DNA from: a virus
Length of the DNA: 30,097 bases
IMG/VR virus record: IMGVR_UViG_3300042549_001727
Coordinates: 1-30,097 of that record
Reading direction: 5' to 3' (one strand)
A program made the position numbers and the translations under genes. Shown here piece after piece: positions 22,310-29,496 of this stretch (positions are counted from its first letter, which is position 1; each line of letters begins with the position of its first letter). The notes beneath the pieces were generated by a model. It saw nothing but the letters and a program-made list of their open reading frames with translations, was not told where the DNA came from and did not search any database.

Positions 22310-22672
22310 TCACGCCAGGAATTTCAATTTATACAACGTCGACAGATATAAGTCCACGATACCGTCGATAATGTTCTGGATCGCCGTATCTTCCTTGTCG
22401 CACACCTTATAGCGCATAGATTCGACTTCTTTCAGCGAATCCTCAAGAAATTCAACGACATTGTTGGTCTTTTTGGCTGAATGCAGCGTAATCGGGCCAA
22501 TTAGGCCATGACGGCCCTGATAGGCTTCCGCCAAATCGTCGGCCAAGTCGATCACTTTGCTGTAAAAGCCGCCCAAAGCCTTGTGTTTAGCGTAAGAACG
22601 CGTGTTTAGATGCACCGAATGGGTCACATCGCGCGCAAGAAACAAATGCCCGATCAGATCTGCGCAGCTCAT
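22310..22672 (-). CDS. DUF5856 family, ferritin/Dps-like four-helix protein
   Basis: A 120-aa helical protein with SVHLNTRSYAKHKALGGFYSKVIDLADDLAEAYQG at 19-53, the signature I associate with DUF5856. This family resembles the Dps/ferritin four-helix bundle, with H, E and D residues where metal ligands would lie. Real iron binding is not shown. Its ATG overlaps the portal stop (ATGA at 22669-22672), so it is made together with portal. A small DNA- or metal-binding protein beside the portal is unusual; function unknown. Confidence 0.75.
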   Translation of the reverse strand: MSCADLIGHLFLARDVTHSVHLNTRSYAKHKALGGFYSKVIDLADDLAEAYQGRHGLIGPITLHSAKKTNNVVEFLEDSLKEVESMRYKVCDKEDTAIQNIIDGIVDLYLSTLYKLKFLA

Positions 22673-24786
22673 TGACCAATCTCCCGCATAGGCTCGCTGC
22701 CCGGCACTAAATCACCCGTGTCGAGCGCTGCCGCGATGGTGCCCTGCACAATATCCTGAATTTGTTCCGGCGTCAGGCCGCTTTGCATGGCCGACAGCCT
22801 TTTCGTCTCAGCTTCATAAGCCTTGATCTGGCTGTTTTGCTCGTCAATCGCCAACTTCTGCATCTCATACGACTGCATGAGCGCCTGAATTTGAGCGTTG
22901 GTCTGCTCCATCTCGTTGGCCATCTGCTCCATCTGCATACGCATGGCCTGCGCTTCCGGCGACTCGTCGGTGTCTTGCAACACTTTCGGGTCAAGCATCT
23001 TTTCAAACCGCTTGGCCATCGTCTCAGAGCCTGGCCAGTCCATGTTCTTGACGAACAGATCGCCCGCGACCGACCACAGCGCCGGATTGGTCTGAAGGAT
23101 CTGGCCCATCGTGTCCATGGCTTCCTGCTTACGGGTCATGTAACTGGGGCCGGACGACACATGCACGTCGTAAGTGCCGACGTTGGGATTGTAGATCTTC
23201 ATGATCTCAATGCCCTGCTCGTCGACGATTGACCGCACCGCTTCTGGCTGGGCCGGGTTGATGCGCGCCATGCCAACTTCGCCCTCGACGTTGATGATAC
23301 GGGCGACGCGCTGCGTGTCGTAAATCTTCGGGATCAGATCGACGAGCTGACGCGCAACGTATTTTATCGCCCGCGCGAGGTTGTCGACATAATGATAAGT
23401 ACTCGTGTCGCCTTGCCGCTCCCGAGCGAGGATCGCACGACCCGTCCGCTCGTTGGAAGTCGCCCCAATGCTACTATCGTACTGGCCAGTGGTCGATTTG
23501 ATGTCTTCGCCAGCCCCCATCTTGGCTTGAATAAGGCCCGTTTGAGCCATCGGAGGTTGGGCGCGCTCAGGTAGCGGTAACGGGTTTCCAGCGCCATCGG
23601 TAACGTCCGGGTTAACTTCAAGATACGGCCAGTTGTTCGTATTGGCCGTTTTCCAGTTGGTTTCGTAGCCTTCGAATTGGCCGCCATACCCAATGAACGG
23701 CGCTTTAGGCGCAAGCGCCAGCATTTCCGCTTCCTGGCTGACCCAGTAGTTATACATGCGCTGCGCGTCTTTAGCGTTACGCACCAGACCGCTAATGTAG
23801 ATCTGACCGTCAACCTCGAACTCGTTGCCGATCACGCGGATCACGGGAATATATTTACCCGCCCACTCGCGCTCTTCCAGCACCTCATAGCCGTTGGTTT
23901 TGATCCACATGATCTTGCGGCGGTCGCTCTCGCGCGACCGCAGCGGCTTGCCATAGACAGCCTTCAGACGCTTATCTTCCGGCGTATTGTTGAACGCCGT
24001 GATGTTGTCTGGATAGAGGTTGAGCGTCGCCTTCTTAGTGTCAACGTAAAAATACTCAGCGATGCGGACAGTCTCTTGGCTGACCCACATGCTTAGCGTC
24101 TGATCGCCCACGCCCTGACTCATCATGCCCGTCACAGGCGTCGCGTCAGGATACATGCGCTCGTATTCAGCTTTCGGAATGTCTTCCGTAATAAAGCACC
24201 AATTCGCGTCCTGACCGCACGGGTCTTGGATCATCGGGTCCATGTAGACCGAGAACGAGCTACGCACTCGCGCGATTTTGATGTCCTGTTCGAACGAATC
24301 TTCTTTGCAGTATTCCGTCAGGATGCGGATATAGCCTTCGCCGTATGTGACCTGGTTATCGCAGGCCGTGTCATAGGCAACGTCGGCGTCGGACATATAC
24401 TCAATGTGCCGCACGATACCGTCGAAGATCTCCGCGACTTCCGGGTCGGCGTTGTCGTCGGCGGGGATGACGCGCGCAGTCGGTCGGTTCTGGCGCTGCT
24501 CGTTCGTCACAAGGCGCACGTGCTGCGGCAGCTTGTTGATCGTCAGGCACGGCCGCGCGTTGATCGTCTGGCCCTGCACCGCGCCGCGTGTCGCCAGCAC
24601 GTCCGCTGGCCATTGCCACGCGTTGTCCGGCGAGCCCGCCATGAACCGCAGATCGTCTAGCTCGTCTTCACGACTGTCCGAATAGGCCGCCTGCGCTACC
24701 GTGAAGCGGTGACGCATTGTGACCAGACGGTCATCGTCCGGGTTGTCGGAGACTTTGCCAGCGGCGACTACATCATCACTTGCCAC
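22669..24786 (-). CDS. Portal protein, P22 gp1-like
   Basis: The 705-aa protein is the size of P22 portal and has the expected order: an N-terminal helical part with DLRFMAGSPDNAW, INKLPQHVRLVTNEQRQNRP, TYGEGYIRI, the DPMIQDPCGQDANWCF stretch of P22-like portals, and a long helical C-terminal barrel region rich in Gln/Met/Glu (about 595-670). Twelve copies form the vertex through which TerL packages DNA and to which gp4 binds. The start codon is GTG at 24786, which lies inside the 53-aa gene upstream (11-bp overlap). Confidence 0.93.
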   Translation of the reverse strand: MASDDVVAAGKVSDNPDDDRLVTMRHRFTVAQAAYSDSREDELDDLRFMAGSPDNAWQWPADVLATRGAVQGQTINARPCLTINKLPQHVRLVTNEQRQNRPTARVIPADDNADPEVAEIFDGIVRHIEYMSDADVAYDTACDNQVTYGEGYIRILTEYCKEDSFEQDIKIARVRSSFSVYMDPMIQDPCGQDANWCFITEDIPKAEYERMYPDATPVTGMMSQGVGDQTLSMWVSQETVRIAEYFYVDTKKATLNLYPDNITAFNNTPEDKRLKAVYGKPLRSRESDRRKIMWIKTNGYEVLEEREWAGKYIPVIRVIGNEFEVDGQIYISGLVRNAKDAQRMYNYWVSQEAEMLALAPKAPFIGYGGQFEGYETNWKTANTNNWPYLEVNPDVTDGAGNPLPLPERAQPPMAQTGLIQAKMGAGEDIKSTTGQYDSSIGATSNERTGRAILARERQGDTSTYHYVDNLARAIKYVARQLVDLIPKIYDTQRVARIINVEGEVGMARINPAQPEAVRSIVDEQGIEIMKIYNPNVGTYDVHVSSGPSYMTRKQEAMDTMGQILQTNPALWSVAGDLFVKNMDWPGSETMAKRFEKMLDPKVLQDTDESPEAQAMRMQMEQMANEMEQTNAQIQALMQSYEMQKLAIDEQNSQIKAYEAETKRLSAMQSGLTPEQIQDIVQGTIAAALDTGDLVPGSEPMREIGQ

Positions 24787-24937
24787 AAGATTTACCCTTG
24801 CTCATCTTACCGGACTTAGCCGCGCGCTTCGTAGAATACGCGATGGCGACGGCCTGCTTCGGCGGCTTACCGGCGGCGACTTCCGCTTTGATGTTTTTAC
24901 GGAACGCGTTTTTGGAGGTTGACTTGACTAGGGGCAT
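24776..24937 (-). CDS. 53-aa very basic protein between terL and portal
   Basis: From ATG 24937 the frame gives 53 codons ending TGA at 24776-24778. It carries about 15 Lys/Arg and one clear helix (KPPKQAVAIAYSTKRAAK). Short basic proteins with a KQAVAIAYS core occur in many phages, usually next to terminase or portal genes, without a known function. The ATG overlaps the terL stop as TAATG, and the stop overlaps the portal GTG start, so translation of terL, this gene and portal is coupled. DNA binding during packaging is an inference from charge and position. Confidence 0.8.
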   Translation of the reverse strand: MPLVKSTSKNAFRKNIKAEVAAGKPPKQAVAIAYSTKRAAKSGKMSKGKSCGK

Positions 24938-26466
24938 TAGTGTCCCATCCATCCTGAAGAGGCTGTGCCTGCACCATACGTCATGCGGGGTCTGTTGTCC
25001 ATTGGTCTTGCTTCCCTGTGCGCGACCGGATACGCGAACGTCACAGCGATAGCGTCGGCGGCGTCAGGGCTGGCCAGCCCCCGCGCTTTCATGTCCTTCT
25101 TGCTCTCTAGGAATATAGTCCCTTTACTGTCGGGCTTCATCATCGGGCCGGTCAGGTCGCTCTTGAGGAAGCGGTCGTTTGGTATGCTGGCTGTCTTCAG
25201 CCACTCCCGCATGGCGTGCCACATCTCGGCCCGCTTGTTCCCGAACATGACGGGCTTGGTGGATCTCATGCCGAAGTTGACGCCCCGGATCTTATATCGT
25301 TGCTCCTTTAGCCGGTCGACCACGCCCGCGCCTAGCCCGCCCTCGTCGATCACGACCAGCGCCGGTCGGAACTCTTCTATGATGTCGATGACCCTGCCGA
25401 CCACCTCCATGGTGTCGTCGCCCCGGTAGCGGCGTATGCCGATGATGTCACGGCCCTGCCGGATAGCGATGACCGTAGCGTCAGCCCCGAACCGCGCCGG
25501 GTCGACGCCCACGATTATCGGCGCTGTCTGATCTTTCTGCGGCGATCTTTGCTGCGCGTCTTGAACCAATGACGACGGTATGAACTGGTCGTCACTCGCG
25601 TTCGGGAAGGCTCCGTAGACCTCGACGTGGGCTTGAGAAGAGTCGGGTCCGTATTCGTCGATAATCTGCTGATAGACTGCCTTATCAGTTCCCTCCACGC
25701 TTCTGGCGTCAACAACCTTGTTTCGCCAGAACTCGCGCTTGCTGTTGAAGCACTCGTAGAAATATCCGCTATTACGGCGGGGGTTGCTAAAAGCAAGCCA
25801 AAAACGATTAGGAGTGTTCTCTGTAAAGAAGCCACTGGCCACCGCCCAGATAGAGTCATCAATACCGCTGGCTTCGTCGAACACCAACATGACGCCCGCG
25901 AAGTTGTGCACGCCCGCGTAACTGTCAGGGTTCTCGGCCGACCACAGCCGCCCCTCGACGCCCCAGTAGCGCGTGCCCAGCTTCAGATCCCGCTCGACTA
26001 ATTCGGCAATCCACTTGGCCGGTAGCACACGGGTAGCGCTCACCTCAAACCAATGGCTGTTAAGGCACATTGATAGCCATTTAGTTATCTCGGCCCAGGT
26101 GACGCTGCGTAGCTGCGCTTCACTGTTAGCCGACACGATGGTGGTCGAGCCGATCCGGGTCGTCAGCATCCAGATCACGAGCCATGAGACGAGCGCGGAC
26201 TTGCCGATACCGCGCCCGGAGCTGGTCGCCATGCGGAAGGTTTCGAAGTCGAGGCGGCCGTTGTTGTCTGCTATGTGAGCCTTCAGATCCTGTAAGACCT
26301 CAAGCTGCCATTTGCGCGGGCCTGTGAAGTGTTCCAGCGGCGTGCCGGCCTTACCCCACGGGAACGCTAGGCGGACGAACGCTACGGGGTCGTTCTTCAC
26401 CTGCGCCGACCATAGGGTCGCCATCAGCTTCTGTTCGTCTTCGGCGCTATAAATCGGAACCTGCAT
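24937..26466 (-). CDS. terL: Terminase large subunit
   Basis: The 509-aa protein has both terminase activities. ATPase: Walker A SGRGIGKS at 83-90, Walker B VMLVFDEAS with D197/E198, and a SNPRRNSGYF coupling segment near 227-236. Nuclease: acidic residues D322 in VGVDPARFGADATV, D374 in VVIDEGGLG, and D468/D471 in SPDAADA. It drives DNA into the prohead through the portal and cuts it. The ATG at 26466 lies inside the 3' end of the HNH gene upstream (20-bp overlap). Confidence 0.96.
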   Translation of the reverse strand: MQVPIYSAEDEQKLMATLWSAQVKNDPVAFVRLAFPWGKAGTPLEHFTGPRKWQLEVLQDLKAHIADNNGRLDFETFRMATSSGRGIGKSALVSWLVIWMLTTRIGSTTIVSANSEAQLRSVTWAEITKWLSMCLNSHWFEVSATRVLPAKWIAELVERDLKLGTRYWGVEGRLWSAENPDSYAGVHNFAGVMLVFDEASGIDDSIWAVASGFFTENTPNRFWLAFSNPRRNSGYFYECFNSKREFWRNKVVDARSVEGTDKAVYQQIIDEYGPDSSQAHVEVYGAFPNASDDQFIPSSLVQDAQQRSPQKDQTAPIIVGVDPARFGADATVIAIRQGRDIIGIRRYRGDDTMEVVGRVIDIIEEFRPALVVIDEGGLGAGVVDRLKEQRYKIRGVNFGMRSTKPVMFGNKRAEMWHAMREWLKTASIPNDRFLKSDLTGPMMKPDSKGTIFLESKKDMKARGLASPDAADAIAVTFAYPVAHREARPMDNRPRMTYGAGTASSGWMGH

Positions 26467-26929
26467 TGTCTGTCCTATGCGTGTGGTATTTTAGTTCAGC
26501 CGCCTTGCGTGCGGCTAAAGCATCTTCTCTATTCTTGAACTGGCCAAGAAAAATCTGGTGATTATCCAGTGAGATCCTAGCCCGCCAATACCCACGCTTA
26601 AAAGTCACGCCTTTATCTTGCCGCCGGGTATTTTGCATGTTTTCGCTGCGGGTGACCACGCGCAGATTACAAATCCGGTTATCGTTCTTAACCCAGTTAA
26701 TATGGTCTATCTCGCCGTCAGGCCATTCACCATGAACATAGAACCACGCCAGCCGGTGCGCTTTATACTGTCGGCGGAATATCATTATATTCCAGTAGCC
26801 TTTTTTATCGCGTGCGCCAGCTATCTTGCCGGCGTGGCTGCATCCACGGCGTTCGCGCCAGCGAAACCAGCCGGTTTCAGCGTTATAGTCCAGTAGACTT
26901 TTCAGGGTGTCTTGAGTAAAAGTCGTCAT
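26447..26929 (-). CDS. HNH homing endonuclease with AP2 domain (copy 2)
   Basis: A 160-aa protein with the same layout as the other two copies: LKSLLDYNAETGWFRWRER at the N-terminus, AHRLAWFY as first His motif, EIDHINWVKNDNRICNLR as core, and an AP2-like C-terminal part with YWRARI and IFLGQFKNREDALAA. It separates terS from terL and overlaps both: 47 bp with the terS 3' end and 20 bp with the terL start. I start at ATG 26929; ATG 26944 adds five residues. It likely nicks or cuts terminase-region DNA of related phages to spread itself. Confidence 0.9.
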   Translation of the reverse strand: MTTFTQDTLKSLLDYNAETGWFRWRERRGCSHAGKIAGARDKKGYWNIMIFRRQYKAHRLAWFYVHGEWPDGEIDHINWVKNDNRICNLRVVTRSENMQNTRRQDKGVTFKRGYWRARISLDNHQIFLGQFKNREDALAARKAAELKYHTHRTDNAGSDL

Positions 26930-27389
26930 AGCCGCCGTCCTCATTACGGTTGGTCAGAAGGCCGTCTGATGTCTCACCATCGGCGGCCTTTGTATTATCT
27001 AGCACATACCCCTCGACAACGCGAGCCTGCGCTTCCTCAAGCGCCGCAATAATGCTGATCTTTTGTTCGACTTGGATTTGAACAGATTGAGGCGCTGTCC
27101 AATGATGAACATGTTTTAGAATGTCCAGCGCCGCCTTAGTGTCGCCTTCGCGGGCGGCCTTGTGCAGCACTTCGGACATTTCCGCCTCGCCCTCGGCGCG
27201 GCCCTTCTGCTCAGCATACTCCGCAATCGGGTCGAACTGCACCAGCCGCCGATATTCCGTTGGCGTCATGCCAGCGGCGTAGGCGAGCGTGTCGCCCTTC
27301 AGCCCTTTGCGGGCGGCTAAGTAGATGCGCTCTAGGACGGCTTCCGTCGCCTCTATTTTGCGCGGCTCATAAGGTAGGCTTTCAAACAT
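26883..27389 (-). CDS. terS: Terminase small subunit (probable)
   Basis: A 168-aa protein with an N-terminal helix-turn-helix-like part (about 13-50: EAVLERIYLAARKGLKGD, then AAGMTPTEYRRLV), a central helical oligomerisation part (about 55-105), and an acidic, flexible C-terminus. That order fits TerS proteins, which recognise the packaging start site and pass DNA to TerL. Position one gene before terL supports it, though no sequence signature proves it. Its ATG overlaps the stop of the upstream HNH gene (TAATG), and its last 15 or so codons overlap the next HNH gene. Confidence 0.8.
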   Translation of the reverse strand: MFESLPYEPRKIEATEAVLERIYLAARKGLKGDTLAYAAGMTPTEYRRLVQFDPIAEYAEQKGRAEGEAEMSEVLHKAAREGDTKAALDILKHVHHWTAPQSVQIQVEQKISIIAALEEAQARVVEGYVLDNTKAADGETSDGLLTNRNEDGGYDDFYSRHPEKSTGL

Positions 27390-27865
27390 TACTTAAGCCC
27401 CAACACCCGTTTAGCGCCTTCATGCGCGGCAGCGGCTTCCTCTTTAGTAGCATACGCCCCTAAATAGACTTGTCTATATTCAATGCTTATCCGCGCCTCC
27501 CAAGGAAGCTTAGGGCGTCTAGACGGATTTACGCCGAGGATTCCAGATGAATTGCGGGCGCTAGGCGAACTATTATGCAAATTAGTAGACCTTGTGACTG
27601 CTCGCAAATTGACTATGCGATTGTCGGCGCGATTGCGGTTTATGTGGTCTATGTCGTTTTCAGGCCAAACACCATAGTAGTATAGCCATGCCAGCCTGTG
27701 CGCTGGGTAGGTCTTACCTAACAACCCTATCTGCCAATAGCCTTGTGGGCTAAGACACCCCGGCTCGTCACCGATGTTTTTACGCCCCCATTTTGTTTTG
27801 CGACGAAAGACGCCGGCTTCAGGGTCGTAGTCGAGTAAGGTTTTAAGAGTGTCATGGTCGATCAT
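27389..27865 (-). CDS. HNH homing endonuclease with AP2 domain (copy 3)
   Basis: A 158-aa member of the same family: LKTLLDYDPEAGVFRR, AHRLAWLYYYG, DIDHINRNRADNRIVNLR, then the AP2-like SSGILGVNP, WEARI and VYLGAYATKEEAAAA. It is the first gene of the leftward operon, ahead of terS. No ribosome site is visible before ATG 27865; a possible promoter places the transcript start at or next to the ATG. Its stop overlaps the terS start exactly (TAATG), so terS translation may depend on it. Likely a homing enzyme that has become part of the operon. Confidence 0.9.
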   Translation of the reverse strand: MIDHDTLKTLLDYDPEAGVFRRKTKWGRKNIGDEPGCLSPQGYWQIGLLGKTYPAHRLAWLYYYGVWPENDIDHINRNRADNRIVNLRAVTRSTNLHNSSPSARNSSGILGVNPSRRPKLPWEARISIEYRQVYLGAYATKEEAAAAHEGAKRVLGLK

Positions 27866-27872
27866 GGTTTTT

Positions 27873-27901
27873 ATTTTACGGTTTTATTTTTTATCTAGCA
27901 A
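27873..27901 (-). promoter_or_regulatory. Candidate leftward promoter for the late operon
   Basis: On the minus strand TTGCTA (27896-27901), 17 bp, then TAAAAT (27873-27878). The start would fall at about 27866, immediately before the HNH ATG. The surrounding AT-richness makes chance matches likely. Confidence 0.3.
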
Positions 27902-28046
27902 CAAAAAAATTTTTAAAAAGTTCGTGCAGACCCTTCGTATTTCTTAAAGGAGATCCCTCGGCCCAGCCTCCCCCGCCTTTCGACCTGGATCGACCCCAAT
28001 CAGCTCAATGAATGTAGACTTAAAGCATTACGTTAAGTTGACAATC

Positions 28047-28064
28047 AAACGTCGGATCGTCATG
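28047..28064 (+). repeat. Control-region repeat R1
   Basis: AAACGTCGGATCGTCATG, identical to R2. A TTGACA at 28038-28043 lies just before it, but no good -10 follows. Confidence 0.75.
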
Positions 28065-28093
28065 CACTTGAAGGGTTGCGTCACGCGTTAGCA

Positions 28094-28117
28094 AAACGTC
28101 GGATCGTCATGACGATC
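28094..28117 (+). repeat. Control-region repeat R2 with 16-bp palindrome
   Basis: The same 18-bp sequence as R1 at 28094-28111. Extended by ACGATC it forms a perfect palindrome, GATCGTCATGACGATC, at 28102-28117, as expected of a dimeric protein's binding site. Confidence 0.75.
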
Positions 28118-28160
28118 TAGGTCCATGCAGAGTGTTTGCGCCTGGACGGCGCGGGACAAA

Positions 28161-28192
28161 AAACGTCGGATCGTCGGATTGCCATGACGTTT
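28161..28192 (+). repeat. Control-region repeat R3 with inverted end
   Basis: AAACGTCGGATCGTC (28161-28175) matches the first 15 bases of R1 and R2. It is followed by CATGACGTTT at 28183-28192, the reverse of the repeat start, giving an imperfect inverted pair. Confidence 0.7.
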
Positions 28193-28232
28193 CAGGTCGC
28201 TGAAAACTTTTGCTGGTTGCTATACTATTATG

Positions 28233-28261
28233 TTTACATTTATTCTAAAACTCCCTATAAC
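28233..28261 (+). promoter_or_regulatory. Putative rightward early promoter
   Basis: TTTACA (28233-28238), 17 bp, TATAAC (28256-28261): one mismatch to consensus in each box with ideal spacing. The expected start at about 28268 coincides with the inverted repeat copy R4, so that site may be an operator. It drives the genes from 28448 with a leader of about 180 nt. Confidence 0.55.
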
Positions 28262-28267
28262 AACTCT

Positions 28268-28285
28268 CATGACGATATGACGTTT
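28268..28285 (-). repeat. Control-region repeat R4 (inverted copy)
   Basis: Read on the minus strand it is AAACGTCATATCGTCATG, 16 of 18 bases identical to R1 and R2. It overlaps the predicted start of the rightward promoter. A shorter core copy (CGGATCGTC) lies on the minus strand at 28332-28340. Confidence 0.65.
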
Positions 28286-28345
28286 TCAAGCAGCGCCTCG
28301 CATTCAACGCCATGTTGTCCGACGATTCGACGACGATCCGCGACT

Positions 28346-28354
28346 ATATCCACA
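28346..28354 (+). promoter_or_regulatory. DnaA-box-like site
   Basis: ATATCCACA, one mismatch from the TTATCCACA DnaA box. Similar sites occur at 28425-28433 (same sequence) and 28842-28850 (GTATCCACA). Three in 505 bp is suggestive, but the latter two are within ribosome-site leaders. Confidence 0.3.
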
Positions 28355-28447
28355 ATTAATCGCCCAAAATGGGGCAAAACATAACAAAACTCTTTACGGC
28401 TCTCAAAAAACGTGAGAGGATAACATATCCACAAAGGAGCCAAGACC

Positions 28448-28801
28448 ATGACTGACTTAGACCTGACAAACGACCTGATCGACGTTCGCGACATCATCGC
28501 GCGCATCGAGGACATCGAAAACGACGACGACAAGCGCGGTGAGACGACTATGCTCATGGCGATAATGAGCGACTTAGACGGTGCTGGCGGTGATGAGCAG
28601 TGGCGCGGCGACTGGTATCCGATCACGCTCATCCGTGACAGCCACTTCACCGATTATGCGCGCGAGCTGCTAGAAGATATCGGCGACTTACCGCGCGAGC
28701 TGCCGCATTATATCGAGATCGATTGGGATGCTACCGCGCGCAATATCCGCGTCGATTACACGCCGGTGACAATTAACGGCTTTACATACTGGACAAGGTA
28801 A
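28448..28801 (+). CDS. First early gene, conserved-type phage protein of unknown function
   Basis: A 117-aa acidic protein. The C-terminal half, GDWYPITLIRDSHFTDYARE ... HYIEIDWDATARNIRVDYTPV, resembles small proteins carried by many phages and plasmids, some of which are labelled antirestriction-like. I cannot confirm that role. Its high Asp/Glu content would suit a DNA mimic. A strong AAAGGAG site lies 9 nt before the ATG, and a terminator-like hairpin follows the stop, so it may be expressed strongly by itself at the start of infection. Confidence 0.8.
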   Translation: MTDLDLTNDLIDVRDIIARIEDIENDDDKRGETTMLMAIMSDLDGAGGDEQWRGDWYPITLIRDSHFTDYARELLEDIGDLPRELPHYIEIDWDATARNIRVDYTPVTINGFTYWTR

Positions 28802-28805
28802 CAAC

Positions 28806-28836
28806 AGGCGACGCTAGCAATGGCGTCGCCTATTTT
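28806..28836 (+). terminator. Rho-independent terminator-like hairpin
   Basis: AGGCGACGC (28806-28814) pairs perfectly with GCGTCGCCT (28823-28831) around an 8-nt loop, followed by ATTTT. The T-run is short, so termination is probably partial. Confidence 0.6.
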
Positions 28837-28864
28837 GTAACGTATCCACACAGGAGCCTAAACA

Positions 28865-29335
28865 ATGACAAGCTTAAAAGAATGGATGGACGCACAATGG
28901 CAAGAGCCGGGCGTTAAGTTCTCCGGCCATGGCGTCGTGTATATCGGAACCTGTCTTGCCGACATGCAGGTGCGCGGCGGGACAGCGCGCAATCCTACAA
29001 TCGACAAAGAGACTAAGAAGCGCCGCGCCGGGCTGGCGATGTATAACGAAAAGCTAAAGCCGATCATTTTGGCCGAAGCAACCAAAACGGACGGCGTGTA
29101 TCGCTGGCCAAAGACCGAAGCGCCGGCCAAAGCCGAACCTGTAGCCGCAATACCGCGCAAGCGCGTTCCCAAGGCTAAGCTAGAACAGGCGGCCGCGATC
29201 ATAGCCAAAGTGCCGCCGGAAGAGCTGGCGACGTTCCTTGCGCGGTTCGGCTTGTCACTGTCGCTCGCCGCGTCCATTGCGTCGCTCGACAACGCCGAGA
29301 TGATCGCACGTCAATTCTTGAGGGCAACGCTGTGA
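28865..29335 (+). CDS. Early protein of unknown function
   Basis: A 156-aa basic protein in two parts: an N-terminal part of about 75 residues (LKEWMDAQWQEPG, GVVYIGTCLADMQV), and, after a Pro/Ala/Lys linker, a helical C-terminal part with PPEELATFLARFGLSLSLAASIAS. No family is recognised. It has CAGGAG 8 nt upstream, within a leader very like that of the previous gene. Its stop overlaps the GTG start of the next small gene. DNA binding is possible from the basic linker, but unproven. Confidence 0.75.
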   Translation: MTSLKEWMDAQWQEPGVKFSGHGVVYIGTCLADMQVRGGTARNPTIDKETKKRRAGLAMYNEKLKPIILAEATKTDGVYRWPKTEAPAKAEPVAAIPRKRVPKAKLEQAAAIIAKVPPEELATFLARFGLSLSLAASIASLDNAEMIARQFLRATL

Positions 29336-29496
29336 TTGAATTAGAGCTGGAAGCCAAAGCGATAGAAGAGTTGATAGAGCTGTTATCCGCCCTACCAACT
29401 CGAACAAATCATCTGGACGACGCGCTGCTAACGCTGCGCGACGTTTACGACAACGCAGCCGAAGAATACTGGACAGAAAAGTGGAGCAACCCGTGA
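29332..29496 (+). CDS. Small acidic helical protein
   Basis: From GTG 29332 a 54-aa frame reads IELELEAKAIEELIELLSAL ... EEYWTEKWSNP. It is strongly acidic and helical, and it fills a gap otherwise without a gene. GAGGG lies 7 nt upstream. Its start overlaps the previous stop and its own TGA overlaps the next GTG (GTGA at 29493-29496), the same coupling seen throughout this cluster. Function unknown. Confidence 0.65.
   Translation: MIELELEAKAIEELIELLSALPTRTNHLDDALLTLRDVYDNAAEEYWTEKWSNP

Larger units (their letters stand above)
27866..28447. promoter_or_regulatory. Non-coding divergent control region
   Basis: These 582 bp separate the leftward late operon from the rightward early genes, and no convincing gene is present. 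From left to right: an AT-rich tract (27866-27920), a pyrimidine-rich stretch with an orphan AAAGGAG (27948-28000), three direct copies of an 18-bp repeat (28047-28175), a plus-strand promoter (28233-28261), an inverted repeat copy at its start site, DnaA-box-like sites (28346, 28425), and the ribosome site of the first early gene. It is a good candidate for early/late switching and possibly for replication start. Confidence 0.7.

Noticed and set aside
27866-28447. CRISPR-like array in the control region
   Set aside because: The 18-bp repeats are few, unevenly spaced (47 and 67 bp) and one is inverted, which fits operators or iterons, not a CRISPR array.
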